Positions 1 to 12,544 of a DNA stretch of 64,000 nucleotides are shown one piece after another. The notes beneath the pieces were generated by a model. It did not search any database. It worked only from the letters and a program-made list of their open reading frames with translations, and had not been told where the DNA came from. The stretch is taken from positions 558,001 through 622,000 of the forward strand of contig MBPM02000025.1 in NCBI GenBank assembly GCA_001695595.3, given 5' to 3'. Each line of letters opens with the position of its first letter. Position 1 is the first letter of the stretch. This stretch comes from Plasmopara viticola (taxonomy: Eukaryota > Oomycota > Peronosporomycetes > Peronosporales > Peronosporaceae). The position numbers and the translations under genes are program-made.

Positions 1-453
1 GAGTTTTAAAATTACGAAAATTATTTACAATTTCTAACGATATACGCTTTACAGCTTTTTCGGCCTTCCAGACTTTTGCACACTTTACGCTTCATATACT
101 TTACAAGCTTTATAAGCTGTATTGCGCTTTTAAACGGTTTCATGCTTCATCAACATCAGCCTTCACACGCTTTTCACTTTTATTCCTTGATCGGAGAGCG
201 TAATCAATTCAGTTTTTTTCTCGTGCGGTCGCAAGATTTTTTATATTTTGGGGTGACCGCTTTCGCGATACATGCTAGTCAACTTTCAAGACCAGCGGGC
301 TTTTCACGCTTTGTTGTGCTTCAAGCCTTTCGCTTCTTATTCTAACGCAAAACTGATTTAAATTATTTCCTTGCGCGGCTGCAAGGCTATTTTATGTTGA
401 GGTGACCGCTTTCACGATACATGCCTGTCATCTTTCGAGACCGGCGGTTACAC
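1..453. repeat. AT-rich edge sequence with an ~80-bp direct repeat
   Basis: No convincing gene is seen here. Two diverged copies of one segment lie at about 225-310 and 372-455. They share the blocks GGTGACCGCTTTC, CGATACATGC and CTTTC[AG]AGACC. An open frame at 76-345 is low-complexity, rich in CTTT and TTTA, and looks like chance. Confidence 0.45.
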
Positions 454-804
454 TTAGCTATCGACTACCGCGCTTTCAAGATATTCCAAATGCATATCAA
501 CTTCTTCTCCCAAAACGAAAGATTTAAAATCTAAAGAATATTCGTCTTCATCATAAACATTCGAGCCCGACTGTTGCCAGGAGATAACTCCGTTTTGCTT
601 AAGAAAACAGATTTTTTTACGCAAATAGTGGAGCCACGTAAACTGGTCAGGTAAACGGCTTCCCACCACTCGAAATCGTCGCATGCTTTGCTTTAATACC
701 ACAAAGGGATGATAAAACGTGCGCTCACACCCCGAAAGGCGTGATGTTAGATCGAGTAAAACCAGCTCTGTGACTGGCGCAGCACCTTCCCCGCACATCA
801 ACAC
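454..804 (-). CDS. Hypothetical protein, 116 aa, possibly an isolated exon
   Basis: An uninterrupted frame runs from an ATG to a stop and has mixed, protein-like composition, including an acidic C-terminal third with the block DEDEYSLDFKSF. I recognise no domain. The N-terminal third carries TELVLLDL and the middle is basic and aromatic. It could be an exon of a longer gene, a gene relic, or chance. The flanks are repeat-rich on the left and AT-rich on the right, with no partner exon that I could identify. No signal peptide is visible. Confidence 0.25.
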   Translation of the reverse strand: MLMCGEGAAPVTELVLLDLTSRLSGCERTFYHPFVVLKQSMRRFRVVGSRLPDQFTWLHYLRKKICFLKQNGVISWQQSGSNVYDEDEYSLDFKSFVLGEEVDMHLEYLESAVVDS

Positions 805-2589
805 GTCGGTGTAAAATAAATCTCACTCTTACCTCAAGTTACGACTAAAACGCTCTCCTCGAAGTTCTCGACTTTCGCTTTCAATGACGAATTTGATACT
901 TCATTGCACGACTCAATTACACTTCAGAAGGTAAAATAGTTATCTTTAGGTCATCCAGTTAAGATTTAAAGTATAATGTCACGTATCTTAACCAGGGATA
1001 CAGCTTAAAATGCCGACCCCTTTTTTAAACTGCCAATCGTGCTCGGTAGTTCTCATGGACGACTTTCTGTGGGACTACCAATTCATACATTAAAGCCGCA
1101 CATTCTTTAGGCAACGCGTTTCATTAAGCTCGAGGGTCATAGTTATAGAGCTTACGGTACCAAAGGTAGCATTTCGAACAACCACAGCCAGCTAGTTGCA
1201 GGAGACAAAAACTTGACACAAGAAGCAGCATCGTAAAGATCGGCCTCGCAATTACAGTACCGGATCCTTTGATCATGAAAATAAAGGCGGCTTCATACAA
1301 AGCTATTTAGTGTATCAATGATCACGTCAAGACTTTTCTTGTCTATCTACAGCCTACATCAGAGCCTGCGTCTTTGAATGCCTTCAATTTACAGCTCAGC
1401 GACTGCTGATTAATCGTGTGTGTGGTTGGATCCAGGGTAGCACGACAATTTTTTTTTTAAGAAAAGCTAAATAGAGAATAATCTTCATGAATAGTATCTG
1501 AAGATAGAATACAGTTGGGAACTATAAAAATTGAGAATAAAGCTCGTTCTTGGTATTATTCTGAAATGCTCGCAACACATTGATGAAGCTTTTGTACCTA
1601 CGTTAAGAAAAAGTTGTCGATAGCGACAAAAATGAGATTTGATAAAAAAAAACGCATGCATTTTTGTTTGGGCTTGTATTTCTGATTTTTAAATGTTAAG
1701 ACTTCAGGTTAACGAATATAAATTATGCATGAACACCAGTTCAAGCGAAAAGATTGAGGACAAACCCAGTATTGTCTTTATGCTTGTTCGTTGCGAGTTG
1801 ATATACAAGGCGTTCGTATATTAGTAAGGCGGGGTGATCGCTACTGGACCGTGGCAGCGAACGGACTCGGTAGAAGCGCGAAATATCGATAGCGCGACAA
1901 GGACCGTTTATAAAGCTCATTTTTTTTCACATACATACCAATGAACAATATATCGAGCAGACAGGACAAAAAACGATTTAATGCCTTCGTACGAGTGCCG
2001 AAGTAGTGACAGCAGCCATTAGACGGCATATAAAAGTCCAGCCACCAATGCAGCCAGCTTGATTATCGAATTCTAGATATAAGTGACAGCAATTTTTTCA
2101 CCCTTGATCGTACAACCAATTCTCAATAGAACAACACATTTGTCGACTTTTACATATTCAGCCTTTTGATTTGCTAGAACTCAAGCAGAGATATCTCATT
2201 TACTAGTACCCAAAAAAGGAGGAAATTATAAGGGGGGTCGAATTACCACTGAACGCAGTTTTGTTTGAACGTCGCATTTCATCTTTCTTTACTGTTCGTC
2301 GAATTCGAATGAACACTCCTCATTTATATCAGCCGTTGTGGAGGCGTTGAGTCGCATACATATTCCAACCACCGTGAAAACGCTACATTAAATGAGTAGC
2401 TAACTCGTACTCACCAGATAAAGAAGTGAAAGTTTTATAGCGTGCTCAGAAAACGACAGAAGTTAATCGTTTTGAAATTTTAACGCTTTTGTCTCCACCA
2501 TCTTAATCATGGCGGATTTTTGCCTCCACGGCAAGTGCTCGTTGGATAGCTGCCCTTTCGTGCCAATCACTATACACCGACTCTGTGAA
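805..2589. other. Gene-poor AT-rich stretch
   Basis: Frames on both strands are short and broken. I saw no protein family, no RNA gene and no clear repeat pair. The short open frame at 1841-2029 (minus) has no recognisable content. This is best read as decayed intergenic sequence. Confidence 0.4.
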
Positions 2590-2851
2590 CATACCGTAAG
2601 CCTAAAATGATATCGTTGACATACACAGCACATAGTAGAATCATATGTTGACCAGCACGCAAAAAGCACACACACGATGACATAAAAGGTAAGGAATCGC
2701 AAAGCCGAAACACAATGTAGTGACTTGCCAAGCCTTTTGGTCTTTTTAGTCGCAGAGCCGGAAAACGTTTGAGAAGCTTACTCTCTTTAGGAACAGAAAG
2801 GGCATGAAGTAATCTGTCACTTATCTTATTACTTAACATTGCCAATTTCAC
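2590..2851 (-). mobile_element. Ty1/Copia reverse transcriptase remnant
   Basis: On the minus strand the translation contains the hallmark Copia reverse transcriptase context: a cysteine/valine segment (SCVCFLRAGQ) followed by a hydrophobic strand and a YVDD-like box reading VYVNDIIL. In Copia elements this catalytic box is normally YVDD; here the first aspartate is asparagine, so the piece would not be catalytic. Frames break just before and after, and I see no LTR ends next to it. It is an old fragment of a retrotransposon pol gene, not a functional element. Confidence 0.55.
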
Positions 2852-3560
2852 AAATTTTAGTGCTCATTCGTTTGCTACACTCCCATCTATTTCAGTCAGA
2901 AATAGCTCTGATCAAATGCGTCAAAACATCAGCTCTCGAATGTCTCACAACTTGTGACAATTTTGCATGATGGAAATCTCTCACAGCGCGTGAAGTAGAT
3001 AAGGGTACTACTTGGTTCCACGGTGTAAACCGACCGAATAATTCTTATCCGGAAGGACCTCCTCTCTCCTACCGGACCCGTTGTCATACACCTTATTTTA
3101 GAGCAGAACTTGCGTCACTAATTAGTGCTAAGTAGATTAGCAGGCCCATCTCCCACTGCGTTGGAGCTTTTGGTCCTTTTTTTTACAGCAACATGATAAA
3201 CCTGAGCACCTCGAGTCACCAAGTAAGCAAATAGCCTGGCGAGTGCTCTCTAGAGAACCCCTTGCTCTAACTTATTTTTTACCGCTCTTAAGCCTTTGAT
3301 GATGACCTAACCATACTTATGAATAAGCTGACGCGCACTATGCATCCCCTTTTTCAATCGCTGTGACCAAGCCTATAAATGCTCAAGAGTGCGAAGTAAT
3401 GCTTATCTCTCTTTTGTTGAATGAAAAACGATGGAAGAGGAGGAAGAAGCTCCGTTTAGAGGAATCTAAATGAGCACAATTAAGCGCATGAGAGACACCA
3501 TTAGCCGCGGTCATATTATGTCGTAGTTTAAATAAAGGTCGGCTTCTCAGTATATCATAG
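2852..3560. other. AT-rich sequence without a recognisable gene
   Basis: All six frames are closed every few tens of codons. It contains short purine-rich runs (for example around 3430-3450) but no structure I can name. Confidence 0.4.
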
Positions 3561-3570
3561 CCCAGCTATA

Positions 3571-3715
3571 TCACCACCCTCAGCGAATATTTACATTTTA
3601 TCAAAGAGGGATGAGTGATTTATTTCTCAAACCTTAAACACCACCCTTAGCCAATACTTAAAACCACCCTTAGCCAATATTTACATTGTATAAAAGAGGG
3701 ATGAGTGGTTATAAA
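3571..3715 (+). repeat. Partial triplicate of an LTR-like segment with a TATA-type motif
   Basis: The segment CCACCCTYAGCSAATAYTTA appears at about 3574, 3640 and 3664. The first and third copies continue with TTACATT, an AT-rich TATA-like block (TATAAAAG in the third copy) and GAGGGATGAGTG. The middle copy is truncated. A TATA box followed by a conserved GAGGGATGAGTG is the kind of layout seen in LTR promoters, so this may be nested or recombined LTR debris. That assignment is inference; the repeat itself is seen directly. Confidence 0.5.
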
Positions 3716-6640
3716 TTCCTAAAGTAATCAAATTCTAGCCAAGATGGCTTACTGTGTGCCAAGAAGGATGACATTTACCGTCCAAGAGGTCGATAATGTT
3801 GGCAGATCCCTGAGAGATTTACTCACTTTCATCTCCAAAAATGCGTTTCCTTTCGCCTAGAGGCCTTCAAAATGTTGCTCTTCAGTTTAAGGCAAGACGA
3901 AAAAGGCCAAAAGCCCTATGGACACCGCAGTGAAGGCGTCTGAAAATACAGGCACTGACAAAAAACGTCCTGCACAGCCAATTTTTTTTTTTAGTTTCTG
4001 GGCTGTATAGTTTTTTTATAAGCAAATTTCAAGAATCAAAACCCGTCTTAAGCTGGTCTGGTTAATGACGTCACAGACTATAGCGGAAAAATAAATGCCT
4101 TGTGGCTAGGGTGATTACCCAAGACCATAAGGTCCTTGGCTCGATACCCATATGATTCAAGAAAAATCAGCTAAAGATAGGCCATTTAAGTGAACGAGCA
4201 ACTACACCCAAAAGCTCTGCCAACATACATTTGTAATAAGTTTGTAATAGCTGGATGGGCCGGCTGACAGGGATCCAAATTGTGGCACCAGAAAAGCTAG
4301 ATAGCTAGCATCTCTCGAACCGAAAACAGCTTTGTCCTAGCGTGTGGGCCCAGTAACTTAATCTTTCTAAGGCAAAAAAAACTATCGACAACAATTTTCA
4401 GGGTGTCCCAATAAGCAAAATTGAGAAGTGCACTTGGCGGAGGTGCGTGCGACTTTTCGACCGAAAGGCTGATATGTAATTTGGACAAGAAGCCTACTTA
4501 CTTTAAAGGTAAAGCGCTTCCATCAAGGATGAGTTCTTTCCCACAAATGAGTATCACCACCGATATCATATACAATAAGCTCGCTTACTCCTCTCGCAGC
4601 AGAAGCTTCGCGAAGAACAGTAGATTGTATGGGAACAACAGCTTATTTCGGTCGGGCTTCTCAATTTAATCGGAAAGATTTTTTGGATGAACTTGATTTG
4701 AAAGCCCGATTGAAAGCTATTGTTTCCATACATCCTTTCGGCGGTTATGCGTGACTGCACCAAATCCCTCTCAAATAATTGCACTTGGTATTGTAGCCAG
4801 CCTAATAATAAGTTAGATTGCTCACAGTATAAAAAATTCTCCAAGACTCTCCAAAATTGTTACCGTCACTATTTGAGGTATGAAGGCCTATGATTGTACA
4901 TAACTCCTCTGTTCGGACAATCTGTACAGGATAAAATTTCTGTCCGATATGTGTCGTTTCCAGAAAAGTCTAAGACAGGCCCTCAAAGCTCGAGCGCATA
5001 ACGCGAGCATGAAACGAAGCCACCAGGACTATCCATTGTCTGATGTCACAGGTCGATTAGAAGGCGTTTAAGCACGTATACTGGGTCGCGCAGAAGCTCT
5101 TGCTCCTCATCAAAGAAAACTTAGAGTCAGTAAAGATACTGGACTCCCCCATCTGTTTTTGACCATCAAGGTCATATGTATCTCCATGCGGAGTGCCTCC
5201 CCGAGCCTTAAAATTATCGAAGCTATCATCTGGTGTCCTTTTGTCCAACAACACAAAAGTACGTCCACGTCGTATTTCTTACCCAGAGCAAACTTCTTTG
5301 CGCTCGCCACGAACAGTTTTGGTCTGACAGAGACTTCCATCTATTAAATGGGCCACAAACTCGACTTATTATGCTTATGCTTGGCGGAGTGGCTTCCTCC
5401 ATCACTCAAAAATGTTTTCAGAGGTACATTGCACAACCAAGTGCTTAGCTCTTTCGAGGCCAGGCCAAATCACCAGCTTGTACAGCCCTCTGTACATCCA
5501 ATGAGGAAAGCAAACACACTGCTTCGTTCTTACAGAGAGTCAGTAATTCATAGTCTGGTGCAGGTCGACTATAAATGCTACAAAAGTCAGTGAAGCTACT
5601 TTCGATTCTCCGCTTGAAGACTCTTTGCGCTCAGGCTCTCATTGTTAGTTGTATAAGTGGAGTCACGGATCGCTTTCAACTGGACAAATTTTTGTAGAAC
5701 CGGACTCGCTACTGAATACTCGATTTAGCGCTTTTATTACAAACACAAGCTGAACGACTTCCTCCGGCTAAAATCGTTCTATTAGAATCTAACATTATTT
5801 TTTTACCAATCCGCTTGAGAAGCTACCTTTTATCGAGGCCCGAAACATAGCAACACGTGTTTGCTTCACAAATTTCTGCCGATTGAACCAATCGAATTTA
5901 CTTCGCACCTGTAAATATAGAAGTTGTGGTGCCTCACACTTTTCGCACTTGTAGCGGGAATTTGAGCTAAATGCATCGCCTTCTCGTAACGGCATGCAAA
6001 CTTTACTATGTCTCTGTTGCCACTTGCCACCAACAAGCCAAAGGCGAAGTCAAAGCCTACAAACTTTGACATTTTGAGGGCAATAATTGGACGCGTAACG
6101 GTGTCAGCGGGGGGGGGCTTCATGATGCTGTATACAACCTAAAATATGCTTTTTTGCCTGAATATCGCTCTTGGAAGCTCAAATGCCTTAAACAGTGTAT
6201 TGTAGATCAGATTAGTCCAATGTATGGACTAAATCTATTGAACTTATACCGAAGCAAACTTTCACTGCGACAGCAATCGATGTCAAAACATACTCGATTC
6301 TGGCACCTATACCAACACTGAGAAGACTAACCAAGGCTTTAAGAAGACATCCGTATTGCGAACAGTAAATTAATTTGTCAAAAGAGCTACCGACTAAGCC
6401 GAAATAGGCCTCGCATTTGTCTGGCCTGCCTAAAGCGCGTCGGCAAGCACACTGATCTTGCCCGACTCTTGTTGTACGCAAAAATTGATTTTTGAGAAAA
6501 GGCCAAATTCCTGTTTCTTTTCGAGCAATCAGGACACATTTTTCATTGCGTTCAAAGAAATGTTATCTATGTAGACTTATAGGATAACATTTGACGCTGT
6601 AGCTGGAGCTGTACATGAGCTTACCCATTGCAAGTGACCG
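3716..6640. other. Decayed sequence with an imperfect inverted repeat
   Basis: No intact gene is visible. A diverged inverted repeat has arms at about 4626-4666 and 4694-4735; both arms translate, on opposite strands, to peptides of the form YGNNS-F-SGF. Frames at 5057-5600 and 5795-6481 are short, overlapping on both strands and carry no recognised domain. They could be transposon debris, but I could not place them in a family. Confidence 0.35.
4626..4735. repeat. Imperfect inverted repeat, ~42-bp arms
   Basis: The left arm (4626-4666) and the reverse complement of the right arm (4694-4735) share TATGGRAACAAYAGCTT and TCGGGCTT blocks at roughly 80% identity. About 27 bp of AT-rich sequence separates them. 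The arms could form a cruciform or mark a fold-back element remnant. No target-site duplication could be identified by eye. Confidence 0.45.
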
Positions 6641-6959
6641 TTATATATAAGCGAGATTGCTTTGTTTGGTAGCCGTAAGTTGCCTTAAGTGAATTGAAAC
6701 GATTCGTTCTTGACCGTGCTGACAAACTTGAAGTAATGCGCAGCCGATAGCATAGTCGTTAGTGTCGTTTGCGACGCTAAACGGCAATTGTCCGCGTAGC
6801 AAAGCCATAATATATATTCTGCCAAACGTTTGTTTTTGTATTAAAAGAGGCTTTGTACTTGCTCTCACACTTCCGATAATTGTATTTTTCAGTTAGACCG
6901 GCCAGAGACGTTAGAAAAAATCGCACACTCGGCAATGCGCTTGCGCATACAGTTGGCAA
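6641..6959 (-). mobile_element. Ty3/Gypsy reverse transcriptase-RNase H remnant
   Basis: Minus-strand frames carry two adjacent landmarks of Gypsy pol. The first, near 6850-6930, resembles the RT connection segment (VRFFLTSLAG then EKYNYRK). The second, near 6650-6790, resembles the RNase H start: LPFSVANDTNDYAIGCALLQ followed by GQERIV and RQL. In active elements the latter usually begins with a D-A-S-D block; here it reads NDTND. The two lie in different frames, so at least one frameshift separates them. This is a short, degenerate fragment without visible LTRs. Confidence 0.6.
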
Positions 6960-9938
6960 AACCTGACCCTTTTCTTAAATCGTGCCGAAGGCCAAAGCAA
7001 AGCGTCTTTTCTGTTCGGGGTCAGCTTAATCCTCATGACTGTATAACACATCCACGGATTCGGTCATCTCTGCCTCAAAAATACTTTTTCGTATTAGCGT
7101 AAATTCATTGAACATCACGACCTCAACGACTAATTGAAGGGGCGAGAATGGGTGTTCAAAACCAAATAAATGATCAACTTCGATGAGCGTAGCGTACCTT
7201 CACATGAAGCCGATCTGTGTGGTAAAAGATGCTTTCCTATGAAAACGAGCATGAATAGAATGTAAGCGACAGACACCCTATCAGTTTTTATACTGGATTG
7301 CATACTAGGGAAACCTACAAGATAAGAAACCATTTTGTACTAGATGAACCAGTCATTTTAACACTTTCTTACACACATCGAATCTCGAGAGATTATCTAT
7401 GGTGAAATATTGTCACTAGAACATCTCCTTTGTTCCTACACGCCTCCTCTGGGCAGAGTGGTATGTATATTCGTCTCAATATGCAAGATAAACATGATGT
7501 ATTAAGGGCCAATGAACGCCACAGCAATGTTTAGCTATTTTGTCACGACTGTTTCGACAGCTACATTCTACTCGATCATCTCAAGTTTGGCAGGAAATTT
7601 ACATTTGAGCATTTTGTAGATGACCAGTTAGCTTACAAGATCACATCAGCCAAATTTTGCTTCAAAAGACAACAAACGTTATTAAATGAGAGCAGTAAAG
7701 CTTTGACCGCAACATTATCGTAATGATTCTATCTGTTCTTAACCATAACAACTTTCGAACGACCGGATTACAAGAAATTCAAGTTGTTCTTCTCACAAGG
7801 TTATATATGTAGAAATGTCTGTGCTTAAAGCTTCATTATCCGTGTCTTTGCTACCAAACATAATCAGCACACGCAGTCGCCGTATCCTTCATGTGTGAAG
7901 TGACTTTATTAGGTCTGACTTTGTTTTTGTCATTAAATATGCATGGCACAAGTATACGATTGCTTGTAAGGTTAACATGCTTGTGGTAATCAAGTACAAA
8001 TTCAAGTCTGCTATTAGCCGCGACTTTGCTGATCACACACTACTTACTCGGATGCTGAGTTAGCTTTAGACTTAATGAACGAAATAGAATTAGGTAGTTT
8101 GAGCTCATCGATGCCTTTTTCGTTAAAAACACACAACTTATTCGGATACTGAGTTAGCTTTTGTCTTGATGAGCAAACGAGAATTAGGTAGTTTGAGCTC
8201 ATCGATGCCTTTTTCTTTAAAAAGGCAAATAATGGAATTATGCGATTAACGAGATTTCCGCATTCGCCACCGACGTTTTACGTAAGAATACCAAACGCGC
8301 ACATACTGACCGTAATAAAAAACAAAGTTGCTTAACCGCTATAACTCGATACCGTGTAATAACAAAATGTGATTTTTATCATACCATATTTCTGTTAATA
8401 GAAGAGCTCTAATGTCTTTGACTGATTTGAGCAAGGTCGTGTTAAACACTATCATTCAGCTCTTCTCGATAGGCTAATTTTTGCATCGTTGTCCGTTTTT
8501 CTAGTAGGCTTTTTGCTGGTGGGAATTGTGCTTCATGACATTAGATCTTGCTATTTACGCTACGCCCACACGCTAGAAAGTGGTCTTAAACATTAAGTGA
8601 GTAAAAAACAAGTCATTCAGCGTTCGTTGTTTGGTGTATGAACTTTTTCTTTGTCATTACAGTGAGTGCAAGATCAAAATTATAGCATACCTGACTATCT
8701 AAGTTGGACCAAATGTATGTTGTGTTTTGGTGTATGCTAATCCAATGCCATTTGTAGATAGAAATAAGAATCTAGTAAAAGAAAAATGCCAAGGTAGAGA
8801 GGGTACCGAGGAAATGTTGCGTTTAGATAAGTTATTATAGACGTTGCTAGCGATGCTTTACAAGGGGGTGCTTAGTGGATGTCTCAAGCTATGCAAGCAT
8901 ATGCAAGGCTAGATGAGTTGGCGCCCATTTGTAGGCTTAAAAAGACGCACAGAATAATGGGTTGCTCCAGGTTCACCGATTTTCTGCTAAAAGATCACGG
9001 TTTGAGTTGTTACGACGAGTATGCAATCATATACGCCAGAAAACAGAACAATTACTGTATATCGTGCTTGTAATTGATAACATTGTCCTGCCATCAACGC
9101 TTAAAGCTGCTTTTACGTAAGATAGTTTTAACGGCTGAAAAGACGCAAGAATATCTATTTGTTCTTTTAAAAAAGAGTACAAGGCGCGTGAAGGATTGAT
9201 GAAGAGGATGCAGTCCCAGTCCAAGAGTAATGGCATTCAAATATATTTAGTGTATTGTCGGAATTAGGTGAGTGCATACCGAGCTGTTGTAAGTAATCAA
9301 TGAAGTTGGCCGACTTCTCTAATGTACTTTGCAGATTTATGTTTGCGGCATTAATAGTAGTGTAATCCATTGGTGCGACGATCTGATCGTACGCTTGTGT
9401 CGAAGCCCTCGCCTAGTTAAAGCGTGATGCCCATTAAACTCGCACGCAAATGCAACGAGTTAAGCTTTAGAATTGCTAGCGGTAAATAATTGGGCGTTCT
9501 ATTAAAAATCGATACTTTTATGCATTTTTGAGAGTACTGCCTACATGCCGTGTTAGCCCTCCAACCATTTCTGCCAATTCCGGTTCATTGTGCCATCGAC
9601 GAGGGCATAGCACAGAATTTTTAAGGCTTGTTTTCACTCAACTTTTGGCTTTTTTTAGCGTCGTGAAGTAAGCACGTTCCAGTGGGAAATATTTAAGCTG
9701 AAAAATAATGGCCACGACGTGTAATCGAACTGATTTACGAACTAAAACATTGGCTTCTAATATGGTGTCCTTGCCGATCAACCTCCAATTGCTTGTTTAA
9801 TTCTTATTCGTGTCGAAAATTAGAGCGGGCATTTAGGTATGCGGCAAACACTCGGTGTTCTTTTTTTAGTACAAGTAAGTTAGACCTTTGTGAAAATAAA
9901 GATACAAATTGTAGATCTCAATGCGGCAAACAGTTATA
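6960..9938. other. Gene-poor AT-rich stretch
   Basis: Only short frames are present (for example 9167-9370 minus and 8879-9073 plus) and none carries a recognisable domain. The one clear structure is the tandem duplication at 8035-8222. The right end abuts the last exon of the AHI1-like gene. Confidence 0.35.
8035..8222. repeat. Two-copy tandem repeat, ~94-bp unit
   Basis: Copy one (about 8035-8129) and copy two (about 8130-8222) share ACTGAGTTAGCTTT-type and GAATTAGGTAGTTTGAGCTC blocks and end in a run GATGCCTTTTTC plus A-rich tail. The second half of the unit is almost identical between copies while the first half has diverged. Nothing coding overlaps it. Confidence 0.75.
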
Positions 9939-12544
9939 TCAATTGCTCTGTTGTAGCATCTTACTGGCGTCAGCTTTTAATAAAAGCTACAGTCGAACCA
10001 CAGATGTCAAACGCATTAATTTCACAACAATTCAAAAAAAGAGATTTACCTTGGCTTGGTGACGTTCTCGACGTCTTTTTAATGCGCGCTGGTAGCGTTG
10101 AGCATGATCGTTACTTAAAGTGTCATGCTGGTTGTTTCGAAACGCACCAGCACCAAATTGAGAGTTTAATATTGTCTTTGATGTAAACTCGTCATCGTAA
10201 ACAGCCTCCTCATCGTCTCGATTGGCGCAAAGCACCACGATAGGATTGTTCCCTCCTAAATAATACCACAGCAAAAATTAGAACACTCGAGACTAAAAAT
10301 GATTCAATGTTACCATAAGAGCAAAGCGCTGCCATATGTGCCGTCGGAGACCAGCTTACATCCAGCACGGGACAATCGTGAAAGAATCGCGTACCCCATA
10401 CGCCACGTTGTACTTGTTGACCGTAAAGACTCGTATATAATCGAGGCACGCCGTCTTCAGACCCACTAAGCACAAACTTGCCGTCGGGACTAAACGTACT
10501 CTTGACGAGTAAAGATTCACACACTACATCTGCATAGCTCTTGTTCAGCAAGAGATAAGATCGCAATTCGTACTGAAAAATGGCATTTGTTTGCGTATGA
10601 ACCAGCAAATGAGCCTTTCGAGGGTGTAACTTAAGCGACGTGATGCTAGTTTGGCCAGTTTGAACTGTCTTGACTCGTTCGTAATCGTCAAGTGTCGTAG
10701 CACTAGCTGACTGTCTCCAGACCGTGATATCGCCCTTGCCGTCCCCACAAATGATGCGTTGTGACTTGGCCTCAACACAAATACTATGCACAGCAACAGA
10801 ACTCACGCAAACCTTTCCAAACTCAGATTGGCCATTTGGGACAGATGCCTCTTTCCGAAAGCGCAAATAACCATCTGATGCGCCACTAAGCACAATCTCT
10901 CCATTGCTTTCAGGTAGAAAGATAGCGCAGTAAACAAACGTAGGAAAATGCTGCCACTGGAACAATTCTGTAAGCACGTGGGTCCGACCAGAGTTTAAAG
11001 AGCAAGCGGTTGTAGATGGAAGCTTCCAAAGTCGAACAGTGCTATCTGATGATGCAGAAAGAAGTCGCTGCTGTCCATTTGAATTTGAAACCCATTCTAA
11101 CGAGTAGATAATCCCCCGATGACCGCGACCTACACCGAAGAGCTTTGCGGATGCTAATTGATAGACATGTACGACAAAGTATCCTACTTCGGAGCTGACA
11201 CTAGCCGCCAGAAAACGACCACATGGACTGAAATTGATAGCTGAGCAGCCTTTCTTTCCAGCTGGAAGAGAATAGAGTACTTGATTTGGAATCAGACACA
11301 GCTCGGAAGTATTTCTTTTGCAACGTGCGACCAATTCAGAGTGTTCACTTGGTATAGCGTCAGCAATGGCAACCTTCCTTTCAGACACTTCGTCATTAGG
11401 CAATACTGTGCTAGTCTCGTTCTCTTCAACTTTCTTCTTTGCGTCAGTATGAGCATCATTCGAATCAAGGTTGTCACAATCTAGAAAATCTTCGTTATGT
11501 AAAACTCGCGTCGCCTCCGAAACATCTGATCTAGCCGACAGGTTCGTAGCTCGTAGTTGAACGTAAATCGTGCTTGGAGCAGGGATGCGCGATCGCTTCT
11601 GGTACTGAAGAAAGACTGCAGGCATTGTTAAATGATTTTTTCTCCATCCCCACTGCAATTTTGCTTGGTAATTGTCCACCCAGCTTATCTTCTTATATTG
11701 AAACAAACGAATTCGCAACCCACACGCATTGACACAACATTCCATCCTCTTCTTCTCGTTATTCGGCGATACGAACGAGTCGACTGTCGGTGTTCCTTGA
11801 GTGGTAATGGTGTGAAAGAAACCCCAGGCAATACTTCGATAGTCTAATGTGGATGTCGCGTTGGACAATCTCTGATCTTCATCGTCTTCATCTCGAATAC
11901 TAACAGACTCAAAACGCTTTCCTTTCCTTGAACGACTTTCTCGCGCAGTGTCTTTTATCTCCAGAACTTCAAACAGCATAACCGTTCGGGTATTTAAATA
12001 GGTGTGTAAATCAATCGAAAAATTCAAAGCTTGCTGCCATTCAAATGCATCTGAGGAGCACTCAAAACATCAGGTTTTAGTAAACATAACAAATCAAGAG
12101 GTCTCTTGGACACATACTAATGGTACCGTGGTCTGACTGTGTGCTGTATTTGGCTTCTCGCGTCATTTGTGATGGACAGAGAACTCGACCAGTGCATCGG
12201 TCTGCAATGTGGACGAGCACTTGTGGGTGGGAGTAAGCTCCAAATGGTAACTCGTCTGAGCATGCAATTGTCACTTTAAGATGGCATTGCTTTGTAAGCT
12301 TTTCAAGTGCTTCTATGCGTGCCTCGGTCAGCTTTGTTAAACGAGGAAGGTGCGTATCGCTCATCGTCCCGTTAAGCGATCCTGTAAAGCAGCTCAAAGG
12401 CTGGCATGCCAATAGACTTGATATTGGTATTGCAGTAAATGTTCGAGCGCACCACGACAGAAAGCCAGAGATTCGAGCGATTGATTCTCGAGTCTGCTCC
12501 TCCTCTTGTGTATCCGCATTGGCCAAATCGAACGCCGTTGCCAT
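9939..12544 (-). CDS. AHI1: Jouberin/AHI1-like ciliary transition-zone WD40 protein
   Basis: Four exons are inferred: 12544-12118, 12050-10314, 10255-10050 and 9986-9939, with GT-AG introns of 67, 58 and 63 nt and matching phases (about 805 aa). The N-terminal half carries the jouberin C2-like region: VHIADRCTG, FEVLEI, SIAWGFFH and STIYVQLRA. WD40 repeats follow at about residues 400-710 (INFSPCGRFLA, GHRGIIYSLEW, LLSASSDSTVRLW, FSPDGKFVLSGSEDG). The C-terminus is basic and lacks the SH3 domain of animal AHI1. The family sits at the base of cilia in the MKS/transition-zone network, which here would serve zoospore flagella. The ATG at 12544 was chosen because the same frame upstream has only a GTG at 12655; further 5' exons are possible. 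The last small exon is less certain: the frame could instead run to a stop at 10032. Confidence 0.8.

Noticed and set aside
76..345. 89-codon frame with a signal-peptide-like start
   Set aside because: The sequence is low-complexity, rich in CTTT/TTTA, and overlaps the direct repeat at 225-455; the hydrophobicity is a by-product of composition.
4095..4150. tRNA-like A-box/B-box pair (TGGCTAGGGTGATT … GGCTCGATACC)
   Set aside because: The spacing is suggestive, but no acceptor stem, D-loop or T-stem pairing could be built by eye. It may be a tRNA-derived SINE fragment; not enough support for an RNA gene.
9793..10186. Plus-strand frames of 89 and 98 codons
   Set aside because: They overlap the AHI1-like 3' exons on the other strand and have no recognisable motif; read as shadows.
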